Assembly (NCBI RefSeq): GCF_003991425.1
Contig: NZ_CP034346.1
Location: 3,199,501 to 3,263,500 of the forward strand
Direction: 5' to 3'
From: Paenibacillus lutimineralis
Lineage (GTDB): Bacteria; Bacillota; Bacilli; Paenibacillales; Paenibacillaceae
DNA: 64,000 nt
In this document: one piece after another, positions 26,666-36,041 of the stretch
Layout of the letters: the number at the start of each line of letters is the position of its first letter
Numbering within the stretch: position 1 is the stretch's first letter
Position numbers and translations under genes: made by a program
Notes under the pieces: generated by a model
The model's input: only the letters and a program-made list of their open reading frames with translations
Told to the model about the DNA's origin: nothing
Databases searched by the model: none

Positions 26666-28411
26666 ATGAACCTTGTAAGACAGATGTTTAAGAACACCAG
26701 ATTGACTATTTTATTGGTAGCAGGATTACTTGTCTTGCTGACTGTAGGTGGTTTGTTGTGGCAGACCCAACATCAGTCAGAGAGTTTCGACGCATTAATT
26801 CAGAAGATGGCGTTTGATACGCTTAAGGATGACCCTGAGAAACAGCTTTATTTTGACTTGAAAAATGTGGAGGGAATCCGATGGGATCCCACTAAGCTTA
26901 CGGACATGTCGGATGCTGATTACGAACAATTATACTTAAAGAGAAATGGTTATCTTAAAAAATTGAATGACTATGATGCTGCCAAGCTTTCCCCGGAAGA
27001 CAAACTCACCTACGATATCCTCGAATGGAACCTAAGCGCGGAGCAGAAAGTATATAAATATTGGGAGCTGGATACGAATGACTACCTTTCCCTATCCATT
27101 TTTCCGCCGTATTTCGCGAACAACTATCCGATTCGCAACCAAGCAGATGCAAAGAATTATATCGTTGCGCTGAACGGGTTTTCGGATAAAGTCGCGCATG
27201 TCATAGATAGAATTCAAGACAGACGGCAGAAAGGTATTGTCCCTGCTTCTGAATTTCTTAAGGAAATGCTTACGAGTTACAACAATTTGCGGAATACGAA
27301 ACCGGAAGAAACGATTCTGTATAGTTTATACACTGAGAAATTGACCGAGTTAAAACTCGATCCCTCCGAAGAGGAGAAGCTGAAAAAAGAGCTAGCGCAA
27401 ACCCTAACCGATCATGTACTGGCTTCTTACGGCAAACTTGCCGATGTGATCGAGAACGATCTTATGAAGCAAGCATCCGTGAGCCAAGGAATCTGGAGTC
27501 AGCCGGGCGGCAGCGAGTATTATTCTGCAAAGCTCAAACTTACTACGGGTACGGACCTCAGTCCTCAGGAAATGCACGAGATCGCTAAACGCAAGGTAGA
27601 AGAGATCGTGAAGGAACTAAGAAGCGGGGCTTCGGGTCAAGCACAGACTACATCTGCAGCCAGATTCCTAACCGGAGATGAATTGCTGCAAGCGTTAAAT
27701 AGCAGTCTGTTGGATGCCAAGCCCTACTTGTCCGATTGGTTTGAAGAGGAGCTTATCCCGGACCATCCCGTGGACGTGCGGGCGTATTCGGCTCTTATCG
27801 CATCGGCAGGTGGAATGTATATCCCCTTATCTTTAGATGGTGATAGGAGCGGGAGATTTGTTGTTCCACTCGAAAGCCCGACCTCCGAAAAAATGGTTAA
27901 AATGCTTGCATTGCATGAGGGTATTCCTGGACATCACTTTCAATTCTCGATTCAATATGATCAACCAACCATTCCATTAATCCGTAAAATAACGATGACG
28001 CATGGATACGTAGAGGGATGGGCGGTCTATATGGAAAGCTTATGTGCGGAGAAGGGCATGCTTGATCGGAACACGGTACTAATCCGTTTGGCGAACCTTT
28101 CCATAGCTACCGTGATAGATACGGGTATCCATGGGCTGAAGTGGACAAGAGAACAAGCTAATGAGTATCTGATGAGTGTCATCGGAACGGGGGACGATGC
28201 TTTCATCGACGATGTCATTGCTAATCCAGGACGTAAAGAAAACTATGCGATCGGATCGGAGCAATTCCAATCCCTTCGAGAGAAGGCGCAAAGCGAACTC
28301 GGGGATCGCTTCGATATCAAGGCATTTCATTCCGTTCTTCTTCGAAACGGTAATATGCCATTTCCGATATTGGAGCAGCAAGTGAATCAATACATCAAGT
28401 CCGCCAAATAA
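26666..28411 (+). CDS. Membrane-anchored DUF885 protein, putative metallopeptidase
   Basis: A 581-residue protein with one N-terminal membrane helix (residues 13-32) and a large extracellular DUF885 domain. The motif LHEGIPGHHFQ is the HExxxGHH-like zinc site seen in DUF885 and related carboxypeptidases, so peptidase activity outside the cell is inferred. AGGGGAG before ATG 26666. It lies between the response regulator and its kinase, with only 20 bases to the kinase gene, so the three are probably one transcript. Confidence 0.78.
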   Translation: MNLVRQMFKNTRLTILLVAGLLVLLTVGGLLWQTQHQSESFDALIQKMAFDTLKDDPEKQLYFDLKNVEGIRWDPTKLTDMSDADYEQLYLKRNGYLKKLNDYDAAKLSPEDKLTYDILEWNLSAEQKVYKYWELDTNDYLSLSIFPPYFANNYPIRNQADAKNYIVALNGFSDKVAHVIDRIQDRRQKGIVPASEFLKEMLTSYNNLRNTKPEETILYSLYTEKLTELKLDPSEEEKLKKELAQTLTDHVLASYGKLADVIENDLMKQASVSQGIWSQPGGSEYYSAKLKLTTGTDLSPQEMHEIAKRKVEEIVKELRSGASGQAQTTSAARFLTGDELLQALNSSLLDAKPYLSDWFEEELIPDHPVDVRAYSALIASAGGMYIPLSLDGDRSGRFVVPLESPTSEKMVKMLALHEGIPGHHFQFSIQYDQPTIPLIRKITMTHGYVEGWAVYMESLCAEKGMLDRNTVLIRLANLSIATVIDTGIHGLKWTREQANEYLMSVIGTGDDAFIDDVIANPGRKENYAIGSEQFQSLREKAQSELGDRFDIKAFHSVLLRNGNMPFPILEQQVNQYIKSAK

Positions 28412-28430
28412 AAGGAGAGCAGCCCCCGAT

Positions 28431-29702
28431 ATGATTAAACGCACGCTAGTACGAATGACGATATGGAACAGCACGGTCGTATTTTGCTTGCTCATCATAC
28501 TGGGGGGAGCGTTATACGGGCTGGCGCGTTATCGGATCTATTCCGACATTGACCGTCAGCTGGTGTTTAATATTGACCACATGCAACAAATTACTCTAAG
28601 TAGCGGGGATCAAGTCACTTACATTGATTTGAAGGAACCGGAACGTTTTATGATGGTATTTTATTGGGACTCCAACGATACCTTGCTTCAAAGCTTTATA
28701 TATAAATGGCAATTTATCGATTTGAGTTCGATGCTTCGGGAAAAACAAAACCACATGGGACCCGAGTCGATACGCGTGGGTAAGAAAACCTATCGATTCG
28801 TGAGCAGACCCTATCAAGGCAATTTGCCAGTAGTCGAGAAGCTGTCTAACACGCCTTTGAAAACAGTTCAGATATTTACGGAAATTTCTGCCGAGGCGTA
28901 TTATTTGAATCGGTTATTATGGAGTATTAGTATCGGAATCGGTATCGGCGCGTTAATATCTATCATCGCAGGTTACGCATTGGCTAGACGGGCGCTCATT
29001 CCGATTCAGAAGGCTTGGGACAAGCAGCAGCAATTCGTTGCAGATGCCTCTCACGAGTTGAGGAGTCCGCTTTCGGTCGTCCGAGGGCAAACGCAAATAT
29101 TGTTACGCCATCCCGATCATACGATCGAGGAAGAAAGCGCTCCAATTTCAGCCATTCTGAAAGAAACCAAAAGAATGAGCAACATGGTAGACGGGCTGCT
29201 TCTTCTGGCAAGAGGCGATTCACATGAGGAAGTCATCTCATGCAAACCTGTGCGAGTTGACAGGATCATTAAAGAGATCGCAAAAAAAATGGAGCCAATA
29301 ATGGATTACAAGCAATTGCGCTTACAGCTTCATGTCGAAGGCTCGGAAATGCTCATGAATGGAGATGAGGATCGTCTCATACAGTTGTTCATGATTTTGT
29401 TGGACAATGCCATTAAATTTACGCAGGCGGATGGGCAAATCGATCTTGAGTGTCTTAGGCAAGGGAAATCAGTTCTCGTAACCGTCAAGGATAACGGAGT
29501 GGGCATTTCGGAACACGAATTACCACTCATATTTAATCGCTTCTACAAGGGAGATTCCTCTAGAAATAGAGGGGATCATGGAGCGGGTCTAGGGCTATCG
29601 ATCGCGCGTTGGATCGTCGATCAACATCAAGGTTCTGTCCACATTAGCAGCGGGGTAGGGTGTGGTACGACCGTTATGATTCGTTTTCCAGTGATTAGTT
29701 AA
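28431..29702 (+). CDS. Membrane sensor histidine kinase
   Basis: A 423-residue kinase with membrane helices at about 12-32 and 163-185 enclosing an extracellular sensor domain of about 130 residues. The HisKA segment DASHELRSPLSVVRGQ contains the phosphorylated histidine, and the ATPase part has the N box (LLDNAIKF), DNGVGI and GAGLGLSIARWI. It should sense an external signal and phosphorylate the response regulator at 25919. AAAGGAGAG upstream supports the ATG. Confidence 0.9.
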   Translation: MIKRTLVRMTIWNSTVVFCLLIILGGALYGLARYRIYSDIDRQLVFNIDHMQQITLSSGDQVTYIDLKEPERFMMVFYWDSNDTLLQSFIYKWQFIDLSSMLREKQNHMGPESIRVGKKTYRFVSRPYQGNLPVVEKLSNTPLKTVQIFTEISAEAYYLNRLLWSISIGIGIGALISIIAGYALARRALIPIQKAWDKQQQFVADASHELRSPLSVVRGQTQILLRHPDHTIEEESAPISAILKETKRMSNMVDGLLLLARGDSHEEVISCKPVRVDRIIKEIAKKMEPIMDYKQLRLQLHVEGSEMLMNGDEDRLIQLFMILLDNAIKFTQADGQIDLECLRQGKSVLVTVKDNGVGISEHELPLIFNRFYKGDSSRNRGDHGAGLGLSIARWIVDQHQGSVHISSGVGCGTTVMIRFPVIS

Positions 29703-29771
29703 ATAATAGAGTTGATAGGATACCGCGGCAGTTTTGTTCATATCTACCAAAACTCCAAAAGGAGAGTTCAA

Positions 29772-31916
29772 ATGATGAAAAGTCGATGGATAATGGGAGT
29801 TGTGCTATCTTCGTGTCTGCTGCTAGCCTCCTGCGACGACAATAAGGCACCGGCAGAGACGCAGAACATAGCAGGGGCGCTGAATATATCTGAGCCGACG
29901 GCGGCAATGGACTCACCTTCGAATGAGGCTTTAATCACCTACGAAGTAACTCGGAATTATGCAATGGAGAAGGCAGATCTCCTCACGAAAACTTACGATA
30001 CTAACAGCGTACAATACGTCCTTATTGATCATGGCCGCATCGTCGTATCCGGCCAATCTGGCAAGAATGATGAGCAGGGACAGAAGCCGCTCACGAAAGA
30101 CACGATGTACGGGATCGGCTCGACGAGTAAAATGTTTACCACGGTTGCCGTTATGCAGTTAGTCGAACAAGGGAAAATCGAGCTCGATACGCCGGTCGTC
30201 CAGTATATCCCCGAGTTTACAATGATGGATGAACGTTACAAACAGATTACGCCGCGCATGCTGCTCAATCATTCTTCCGGGCTGAAGGGATCCTCGACTA
30301 AGAACGCCGTTTTATTCGAAGATAACGACACCTATGCCCACGATACACTGCTGGGGCAACTGGCCGGTCAGAGCTTAAAAGCGGACCCGGGCGCTTATTC
30401 GGTTTACTGCAATGACGGATTTACGCTAGCCGAGATTCTGGTCGAGCGAGTCAGCGGAATGAACTTTACCTCTTATATCCATCGATATATTACGGAACCT
30501 CTGGGTATGGTCAATACGAAGACGCCGCTCGATTCTCCTGACACAGCGAAGATGGCGGGACTCTATTATCCTAGATATGCAGGACAACTACCAGGCGAGA
30601 TGCTCAACGTGATCGGATCGGGAGGCATTTATTCCACGGCGGAAGATTTGGCTCGATTCTCGCAAGTTTTCACAGGGAAAGAAGAAGAAGTCTTGTCCGT
30701 TAAATCGGCTGCGGCCATGGCACAAGACGAGTACAAGACGTCTTTGTGGCCTGACGATGCGGACAACTCATTGGAATACGGTCTCGGCTGGGACAGCGTC
30801 AATCTGTATCCCTTCAGCGAATACGGGATGAAGGCGCTGACCAAAGGCGGGGACACGCCTCTCTATCACGCGTCGCTCGTTGTGCTTCCCGAACAGGACA
30901 TGGCGGCAGCTGTCGTCACTTCCGGCGGGAGCAGCACGCATGATCAGCTTCTGGCGAACGGAATCCTGCTTCAGGCGCTGAAGGAGAAAGGGACAATTTC
31001 CGAATTAAAACCTGAGAAGTCATACGGTGCGCCGGTAAAGGCGGATATGCCAGAGTCCATGCTGCAGTATTCGGGAATTTATGGCGCAACCGGTACAACG
31101 ATAAATATAGATATTACCGAAGGCGGCGTAATGTCCATCACGTCGGAGCAGCCGCCTAATGATTCAGCCGGGATCTACAGGTATTCGGCAGACGGCATGT
31201 TCCATAGTTCGGATGGAAACGTGATGATCAGCTTCGTGACGGAGGAGAATGGCCGCACCTACTTATGGCTTCGTCGATACGCTTCGTTCCCGGGTCTTGG
31301 GCAGATGGCTATATCAATGTATAACGCTGAGAAGCTCCAGCCTCAGGATCTTCCGGCAGAGACAATAGAGGCATGGAATAAGCGCGATGGAAGGAAATAT
31401 TATGTGCTAGATGAGAAGTATACGTCCATTGCTTATTTGACACTGGAAGCGGTAACCATCGACTTGAATGTGTCGAAACAATTGCCAGGGTACGTGTTGG
31501 ATAAGCGAATAACCGGCCCGAATTCAGCCGTCTCCGAATTGCAAATTCCGGGATCGAAAGGGCGGGATCTCTTAGGTCTTACGTTCTTTACACAAGACGG
31601 CGTTGAGTACTTTAATCTTGGTGGGTTCATCTTAGTGAACGAGGATGCCGTGAATCCTTTTAGCTTCGCTAAAAAGTCAATCGTTACGATTCCGCCCGAC
31701 GGATACGCCCAATGGTATACGATAAGCGACAAAGACGGGGGAAAGATCGTTAAGGTGAGCATGTCCCAGAACGCTTCCTTCGCCGTTTTTAATGCGAAGG
31801 GAACATGCATCTACTTCAGTGTCATCGGAGGCCAGGATCAGGTCGAACTGCCCGCGGGAGGATCCATAGTTTTCGCCGGAGATGCCGGCACGAAGTTCGA
31901 GATTTCTACACAGTAA
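29772..31916 (+). CDS. Lipoprotein serine hydrolase (beta-lactamase / class C-like fold)
   Basis: A 714-residue lipoprotein: signal peptide with lipobox LLASC (residues about 13-17), then a class C beta-lactamase/D-Ala-D-Ala-peptidase fold with S-x-x-K in GSTSKMFT, Tyr-x-Asn in YCNDGF, and KGG in LTKGGDTP for the third motif. The C-terminal ~250 residues are beta-rich. It may act on cell-wall peptides or amino-acid amides. AAAGGAG before the second of two possible starts favours 29772. It follows the sensor kinase by 70 bases and ends at a clear terminator, so it probably closes the same operon. Confidence 0.82.
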   Translation: MMKSRWIMGVVLSSCLLLASCDDNKAPAETQNIAGALNISEPTAAMDSPSNEALITYEVTRNYAMEKADLLTKTYDTNSVQYVLIDHGRIVVSGQSGKNDEQGQKPLTKDTMYGIGSTSKMFTTVAVMQLVEQGKIELDTPVVQYIPEFTMMDERYKQITPRMLLNHSSGLKGSSTKNAVLFEDNDTYAHDTLLGQLAGQSLKADPGAYSVYCNDGFTLAEILVERVSGMNFTSYIHRYITEPLGMVNTKTPLDSPDTAKMAGLYYPRYAGQLPGEMLNVIGSGGIYSTAEDLARFSQVFTGKEEEVLSVKSAAAMAQDEYKTSLWPDDADNSLEYGLGWDSVNLYPFSEYGMKALTKGGDTPLYHASLVVLPEQDMAAAVVTSGGSSTHDQLLANGILLQALKEKGTISELKPEKSYGAPVKADMPESMLQYSGIYGATGTTINIDITEGGVMSITSEQPPNDSAGIYRYSADGMFHSSDGNVMISFVTEENGRTYLWLRRYASFPGLGQMAISMYNAEKLQPQDLPAETIEAWNKRDGRKYYVLDEKYTSIAYLTLEAVTIDLNVSKQLPGYVLDKRITGPNSAVSELQIPGSKGRDLLGLTFFTQDGVEYFNLGGFILVNEDAVNPFSFAKKSIVTIPPDGYAQWYTISDKDGGKIVKVSMSQNASFAVFNAKGTCIYFSVIGGQDQVELPAGGSIVFAGDAGTKFEISTQ

Positions 31917-31944
31917 CGCCTGATAAGGCATTTTGTAAATAGAA

Positions 31945-31976
31945 GGACGGTGATGGCTGTCACCGTCCATTTTTTA
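31945..31976 (+). terminator. Rho-independent terminator of the two-component operon
   Basis: GGACGGTG pairs with CACCGTCC, followed by ATTTTTTATT. Confidence 0.85.
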
Positions 31977-32103
31977 TTGAATGGTTTATAAAATAACAGA
32001 TTGTCTAATGACAAGTGATATAAGAGACCAATAGCCATTCTATCGAGATTGTAGCCTAACTTTTCCGCTTCTGCTTTTTCAACTAGAATACTGTTTTTGT
32101 CCT

Positions 32104-32131
32104 TTTACAATCATTGTAAGTACGTTATAAT
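32104..32131 (+). promoter_or_regulatory. SigA-type promoter
   Basis: TTTACA (32104-32109), 16 bases, TATAAT (32126-32131). It would drive the small secreted-peptide gene with a leader of about 210 bases. The leader has no gene and no riboswitch I recognise. Confidence 0.5.
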
Positions 32132-32348
32132 ATAATCAATGGATGGATTACATAACAAAAATGTGAAATATTGTAATCAATTCGCGAAGTCTAAGTAATA
32201 ACTGATATTGATTAACGGAACATAGTGTTGGGTGATGGACACCATATAAATTTAGGTTAGACTATCTCCTTTTCACCGTCATGTAGTCACCCTCGGCTCG
32301 TCATAATCTTGAGCCGCTTATTACAAAATAGATATCGGAGGTATGGTT

Positions 32349-32507
32349 ATGGTCAATCGCAATAGAAAGAAAATTTTCTCAGTCCTCAGCGCAGCTTTAA
32401 TCGCCTCTATGCTGGTTACTGGCGTGATAGTCGCTGACCAAGGTAAAACAACGTTAGAGGTAGCGAAGACAGCAGGGGATAAAAAGGTTGAAGTTATTAA
32501 AGCATAA
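32349..32507 (+). CDS. Small secreted peptide precursor (52 residues)
   Basis: CGGAGG nine bases upstream and ATG 32349. The product starts with a basic stretch (NRNRKK), a hydrophobic core (residues about 9-29, ending VIVAD) and a short charged mature part (QGKTTLEVAK, TAGDKKVEVIKA). Size and layout fit an exported signalling peptide of Phr type, or the N-terminal scrap of a longer exported protein cut off by the repeat at 32540. No Rap/NprR-like receptor is adjacent. Confidence 0.5.
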   Translation: MVNRNRKKIFSVLSAALIASMLVTGVIVADQGKTTLEVAKTAGDKKVEVIKA

Positions 32508-32610
32508 GCGAGCGCATAGTTTGTCATCACTAGACAACTGTCGGGTACAAGAATATGAGCCGATTACCAATTAGATAAGTATCTAACTACTAATCGCTGC
32601 TAATTTATTT

Positions 32611-32704
32611 GGCGTTATCGGACAGGATAGTTCAATAAAAAGAAGAGACGGCTACCTAAATGACTGCAGTGCCGTCTTTTCAACTAACGAGAAAAGCAGT
32701 TCCA
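32611..32704 (+). repeat. Family B repeat, full unit with hairpin
   Basis: Degenerate left motif (GGCGTTATCGGACAGGATAG), hairpin AGACGGC ... GCCGTCTTTT, right motif CAACTAACGAG. A degenerate family A motif (GGGTACAAGAATATG at about 32544) lies upstream. Confidence 0.6.
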
Positions 32705-32716
32705 TAATGTTACTGG

Positions 32717-32786
32717 ACAAGAACATAGTCTTTTAAGAAACCACGCCCCGCGTGGTTTTTCTATTTTAAGGGATCAAGTTCTTGTC
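32717..32786 (+). repeat. Family A repeat
   Basis: GACAAGAAC (32717) and GTTCTTGTC (32778) enclose AAACCACGC-CCC-GCGTGGTTTTT, a terminator with a stem unlike the other copies. Confidence 0.8.
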
Positions 32787-32998
32787 CTTTGCTCGGGATA
32801 AGATCAGACAGTTTCATATCAAGGACTACGGATTTCAGATGAGCGAGCTAATTCACGGGCAATATCAGTCCCAACTCGTCACCGAGGAAGAGTTCTACAA
32901 GCACAGTATCTCATTGTTTGTTAAAGGAATTTTGTCTCAGTCATTAGTTTTGTTGATTTATTTAAGAATGCAGCCGATTATCGATCGGATGCTTTTTC

Positions 32999-33026
32999 GT
33001 TATACTAGCGGGCAGGATAATTGCAA
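32999..33026 (+). repeat. Family B repeat, single motif
   Basis: GTTATACTAGCGGGCAGGAT followed by AATTGCAA. Between 32787 and 32998 a frame of about 70 codons is open but unrecognised and begins inside the repeat. Confidence 0.6.
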
Positions 33027-33210
33027 TTGTTAATTGAAAAATATATGTATACTTAATACCAAAAACGATTAATCTGCAGATGGAAGCCGTCTTGGACTTT
33101 GAGAAAAAGCTATTGAGCAATCCCATCACAGCGCTTGCTATCTTTGCATTCATGATGATAATTGTTGTTTCTATTGGAACTGCATTTTGGGAACATTCCT
33201 TAAAAATGGG

Positions 33211-33363
33211 CAGCAGTAGCGAAAGAACTAGGTATTGCGGACATCGGTCTATTGAAGATTTCGAGCGCAATCTCAGTTATATTCCATTTCGGACGACTCA
33301 GAAGCTGAAGGGCCTTTTCGATTCGAAATTCCGTTCCGGAAAACACCTTTCCAGCGTGATTTA
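33211..33363 (-). pseudogene. AraC-family helix-turn-helix fragment
   Basis: The minus strand reads GKVFSGTEFRIEKALQLL, then WNITEIALEIFNRP, which matches the two helix-turn-helix segments of AraC/XylS regulators (R-x-x-K-A-x-x-L-L and I-T-E-I-A-x-x-x-G-F). The start of the domain and the end of the protein are missing and the last part is garbled. A dead fragment. Confidence 0.5.
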
Positions 33364-33410
33364 AGACAGTTCGGAAATATAGCATATAACTTGTTAATCG
33401 GGTATTCGCA

Positions 33411-33432
33411 TTATGCTAACGGGAAACGATAA
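33411..33432 (+). repeat. Family B repeat, single motif
   Basis: TTATGCTAACGGGAAACGATAA. Confidence 0.65.
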
Positions 33433-33573
33433 CCTAGCGATGGAACTCTTCCAACAAATTGGGCAGACGCATGGGGAACTTCATCGTTATGGGGCCCTTT
33501 ATGAAGTATATTCATGCTGGCAATAGACAACGCTTAAGGTTAAGTATTATCTTATGTGGGAGGTCATCGCTTC

Positions 33574-33807
33574 TTGAAATTTGAACTAGGACGTTGTTTA
33601 CTGAATGAACGATTGATGGAATCCGGAAAGTCAGCGGAATGGCTGGCAAAAGACTTACTTTTTAAACCGGAACGAGTTTACGACTTTATTGAAAACAAAA
33701 GAGTGATGCCACTTAAAATTGCCATATCGATCGCCGATTCCATCGGTTGTGATGTTCGTGCCTTGTATGAATTAATTCCGAACGATAATGAAATAAAGGG
33801 AGATTAA
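33574..33807 (+). CDS. Small XRE-type DNA-binding protein
   Basis: A 77-residue protein with a Cro/C1-type helix-turn-helix (SAEWLAKDLLFKPERVYDFI) and the C-terminal IADSIGCDVRALYEL, a pattern common in short Paenibacillus/Bacillus regulators. The start is TTG at 33574, ten bases after GGGAGG; a GTG six codons upstream overlaps that site and is less likely. No adjacent target gene is seen. Confidence 0.7.
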   Translation: MKFELGRCLLNERLMESGKSAEWLAKDLLFKPERVYDFIENKRVMPLKIAISIADSIGCDVRALYELIPNDNEIKGD

Positions 33808-33854
33808 TGGAATAAGTGGTAGGTTGGCATTAAGATTACAAATGTGATCCATTA

Positions 33855-33882
33855 CCTAAGCTAACGGAAAACGATAACTCAA
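33855..33882 (+). repeat. Family B repeat, single motif
   Basis: CCTAAGCTAACGGAAAACGA followed by TAACTCAA. Confidence 0.65.
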
Positions 33883-34011
33883 TCAAAAAACATCCCTGGC
33901 CCGAAATGGGAAAATATGGAGGAGGATTGAGTGCAATTGTCGAAATGTTCCTTAAACATAAATAGTTGAAACTTCGACATTGTATCTGAGGTGAGCAGCC
34001 TGTTGTCGGAG

Positions 34012-34157
34012 GACAAGAACATATACGCTATAAGAGTCGCGGAAATCGTGGCTTTTTTCTGTTTTAACGATATAAGTTCTTGTCCTGTCGAGTGACAAGA
34101 AAAGTGTACCGATTGTCGTCCTTTAGATAATAATCATTAAGCTAACGGGCAGGATAG
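34012..34157 (+). repeat. Composite repeat, family A joined to family B
   Basis: GACAAGAAC (34012), hairpin GTCGCGG-AAAT-CGTGGC with T6, AACGATATAAGTTCTTGTC (to 34084), a third GACAAGAAA (34094), then after about 33 bases CATTAAGCTAACGGGCAGGA followed by TAG (34135-34157). Up to the GNAT start at 34366 no gene is seen. Confidence 0.75.
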
Positions 34158-34365
34158 TTTAGTTATAAACGTACTTTCCAAAAAAGTGTGTGATAAACTG
34201 TTTGAAGCACAAGCCTAACTATACTGCGGATGACTTTTAAAAAGCTCTTTTCTTTAAAGACGAAAGCCGTTAGCGAATGTAAAGTGCCCCCCTGTCAAGT
34301 GTGTGTAAGTTATAATAGGTAAACAAATGAGCAGCGAACAAAATTTGTATTAGGAGGAGTATGCC

Positions 34366-34905
34366 ATGCGCATAGAAACTCAAAATGTTGTTATAAGAAC
34401 ATTGGAAAAAAAAGATGCTAAAAGATTTTATTCAATTGCCAGGGAATCGGCTGTATACCGTTATATGCCAGATTGGGCTGACGGACGCGCACATCCGAAG
34501 GATTATTATGGATTGATTGATCAGTATCAAAAGCAATCGGATAATACGGATATTTCCATTGGCCGTTCCTACGCGATTGCCTTGCCAAACACCGATGAGA
34601 TGATTGGTAGCATAGGGGTGGGGCTTAAAGAGAAGCTAAATGAAATCGAACTGGGATATTTCATGTCGGAAAAACATCAAAGGAACGGATATACCAGAGA
34701 AGCGATAAGTGCCTTGGCAGAATGGTGCTTTGAGGTATCTGATGTTAAGTATTTAATCCTGACAATTAATTGTGCCAATGTTCCCTCGAACAAATTGGCT
34801 GAAAAATGTGGATTTAAATTGCTTGAAAGACGAACGCCTATAGGGGATAACCAATTTTATATGGAAAATGATAGTTACTTTTATTACAGAAGCTACAGAA
34901 AATAA
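34366..34905 (+). CDS. RimJ/RimL-type GNAT acetyltransferase
   Basis: A 179-residue protein: beta strands RIETQNVVIRTLEKKDA, the central GSIGVGLKE strand, IELGYFMSEKHQRNGYTREAI as the acetyl-CoA binding segment, and ANVPSNKLAEKCGFKLLERR near the end, all as in ribosomal-protein-alanine-type acetyltransferases. It probably acetylates an alpha-amino group of a protein or small molecule. TAGGAGGAG supports the ATG. Monocistronic between repeats. Confidence 0.85.
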   Translation: MRIETQNVVIRTLEKKDAKRFYSIARESAVYRYMPDWADGRAHPKDYYGLIDQYQKQSDNTDISIGRSYAIALPNTDEMIGSIGVGLKEKLNEIELGYFMSEKHQRNGYTREAISALAEWCFEVSDVKYLILTINCANVPSNKLAEKCGFKLLERRTPIGDNQFYMENDSYFYYRSYRK

Positions 34906-34990
34906 GCATTTGTTTCCGATGGCTCCCAATCAGCCGTAAGCGATTTGTTGTGTCCAATCAAAACTAAAAATGCTTTGATATTTGTAAGAC

Positions 34991-35193
34991 GACAAGAAAA
35001 AAAAGACAAGAACGTATATGGTTAACCGTGATTGATATGGATTCTCATTACAGATGTAGTTTTTAGTATTTTATAATACGTGGCTGAGCAGGGTTGAAAG
35101 AAGCACCGAGTGCGATAAGCTGATGCCCGCAAAAACGGAGTTACAAAGCTAAACTGGCTTCAGGCATTAAGCTAACGGAGAACGATAGCTTAA
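34991..35193 (+). repeat. Degenerate composite repeat
   Basis: GACAAGAAA (34991), GACAAGAAC (35005) and, about 150 bases later, CATTAAGCTAACGGAGAACG followed by ATAG (35165). No hairpin is left in the family A part. The gap 34906-35471 otherwise holds a small hairpin near 35215 and no clear gene. Confidence 0.5.
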
Positions 35194-35471
35194 TAACTAA
35201 AGCGGCTGCCTTGAATTATTATTTAAAATAAAAGAAATCTCCCGCAGCTCCACCATACATCTTCACTAACACGCCGATCCTGCGTGTTTTTTTATGCTTC
35301 GAACGATAATGTTCGTGAATCAATGTCGTCCGAACAGACAGATTCATTTAAGATCATTTGTTTCCCCCGAGACGTTATGAATTTTTTTGAAATTTTACGA
35401 GAAATAATTGAACCGAAATCTGGTTCTTTACGCCTTATATATAGAGAGACAAATGTGAGAGGAGAGACATC

Positions 35472-36041
35472 ATGGAAGTGGAGAACGAACAACGGCTAAT
35501 GGATGAGATTAGGCAGGGGAATAAAGACGCTTTCCGGACGCTGGTAAATCCGCTGATTCCGAAGGCTTACCGGACCGCATATATGATGCTGCAATCCAAG
35601 CCGTTGGCGGAGGAAGCGGTACAGAACGCACTAATTGAATTGTATTCGACGATCGTAAGCGGTAAAGAAATTAACAGACTTTATGGTTGGTTCAGCCGGC
35701 TGCTAGCTCACCGGACGGTTGATATCGCGAGGAAAGAGCAGGGATATAAAATTACCGTAGATATCGATGGCATGGAGATTCAAGATGCGGCCTCTACACC
35801 GCTTGAAAGTTTGCTCCAGAAGGAACAGTCGGAGCGGCTGTTCGAGGCGATCATTACGCTGGAGCTGAATCAGCGGATCGTTGTCGGGTTGTACTACTTT
35901 CAGGAACTAAAAATCGAGGAGATCGCCACTCTTCTGGACATTAAAGAAGGCACGGTCAAGTCCCGGCTATATCATGCCAGACTAAAACTCAGCGCTGCGC
36001 TTCAACGGGCGCAAGGGCAGGCAAAGGAGCTGACGATATGA
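35472..36041 (+). CDS. ECF sigma factor
   Basis: A 189-residue sigma-70 family protein. Region 2 lies at about residues 20-90 (RTAYMMLQSKPLAEEAVQNAL) and region 4 at about 125-175 (KIEEIATLLDIKEGTVKSRLYHAR). AGAGGAGAG precedes the ATG. The stop overlaps the start of the next gene (ATGAG), a DUF4179 membrane protein that is most likely its anti-sigma factor. Confidence 0.88.
   Translation: MEVENEQRLMDEIRQGNKDAFRTLVNPLIPKAYRTAYMMLQSKPLAEEAVQNALIELYSTIVSGKEINRLYGWFSRLLAHRTVDIARKEQGYKITVDIDGMEIQDAASTPLESLLQKEQSERLFEAIITLELNQRIVVGLYYFQELKIEEIATLLDIKEGTVKSRLYHARLKLSAALQRAQGQAKELTI

Noticed and set aside
32132..32348. Long leader before the small secreted peptide, considered as a riboswitch
   Set aside because: No conserved riboswitch core could be recognised by eye and no terminator or sequestering stem is evident.
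32782..33033. 83-codon frame after the family A copy at 32717
   Set aside because: It begins inside the repeat and ends inside a family B motif; no recognisable protein features, so treated as debris.
35284..35499. 71-codon frame before the ECF sigma gene
   Set aside because: It overlaps the sigma start in another frame and has no ribosome binding site; the region is better read as a leader with promoter.
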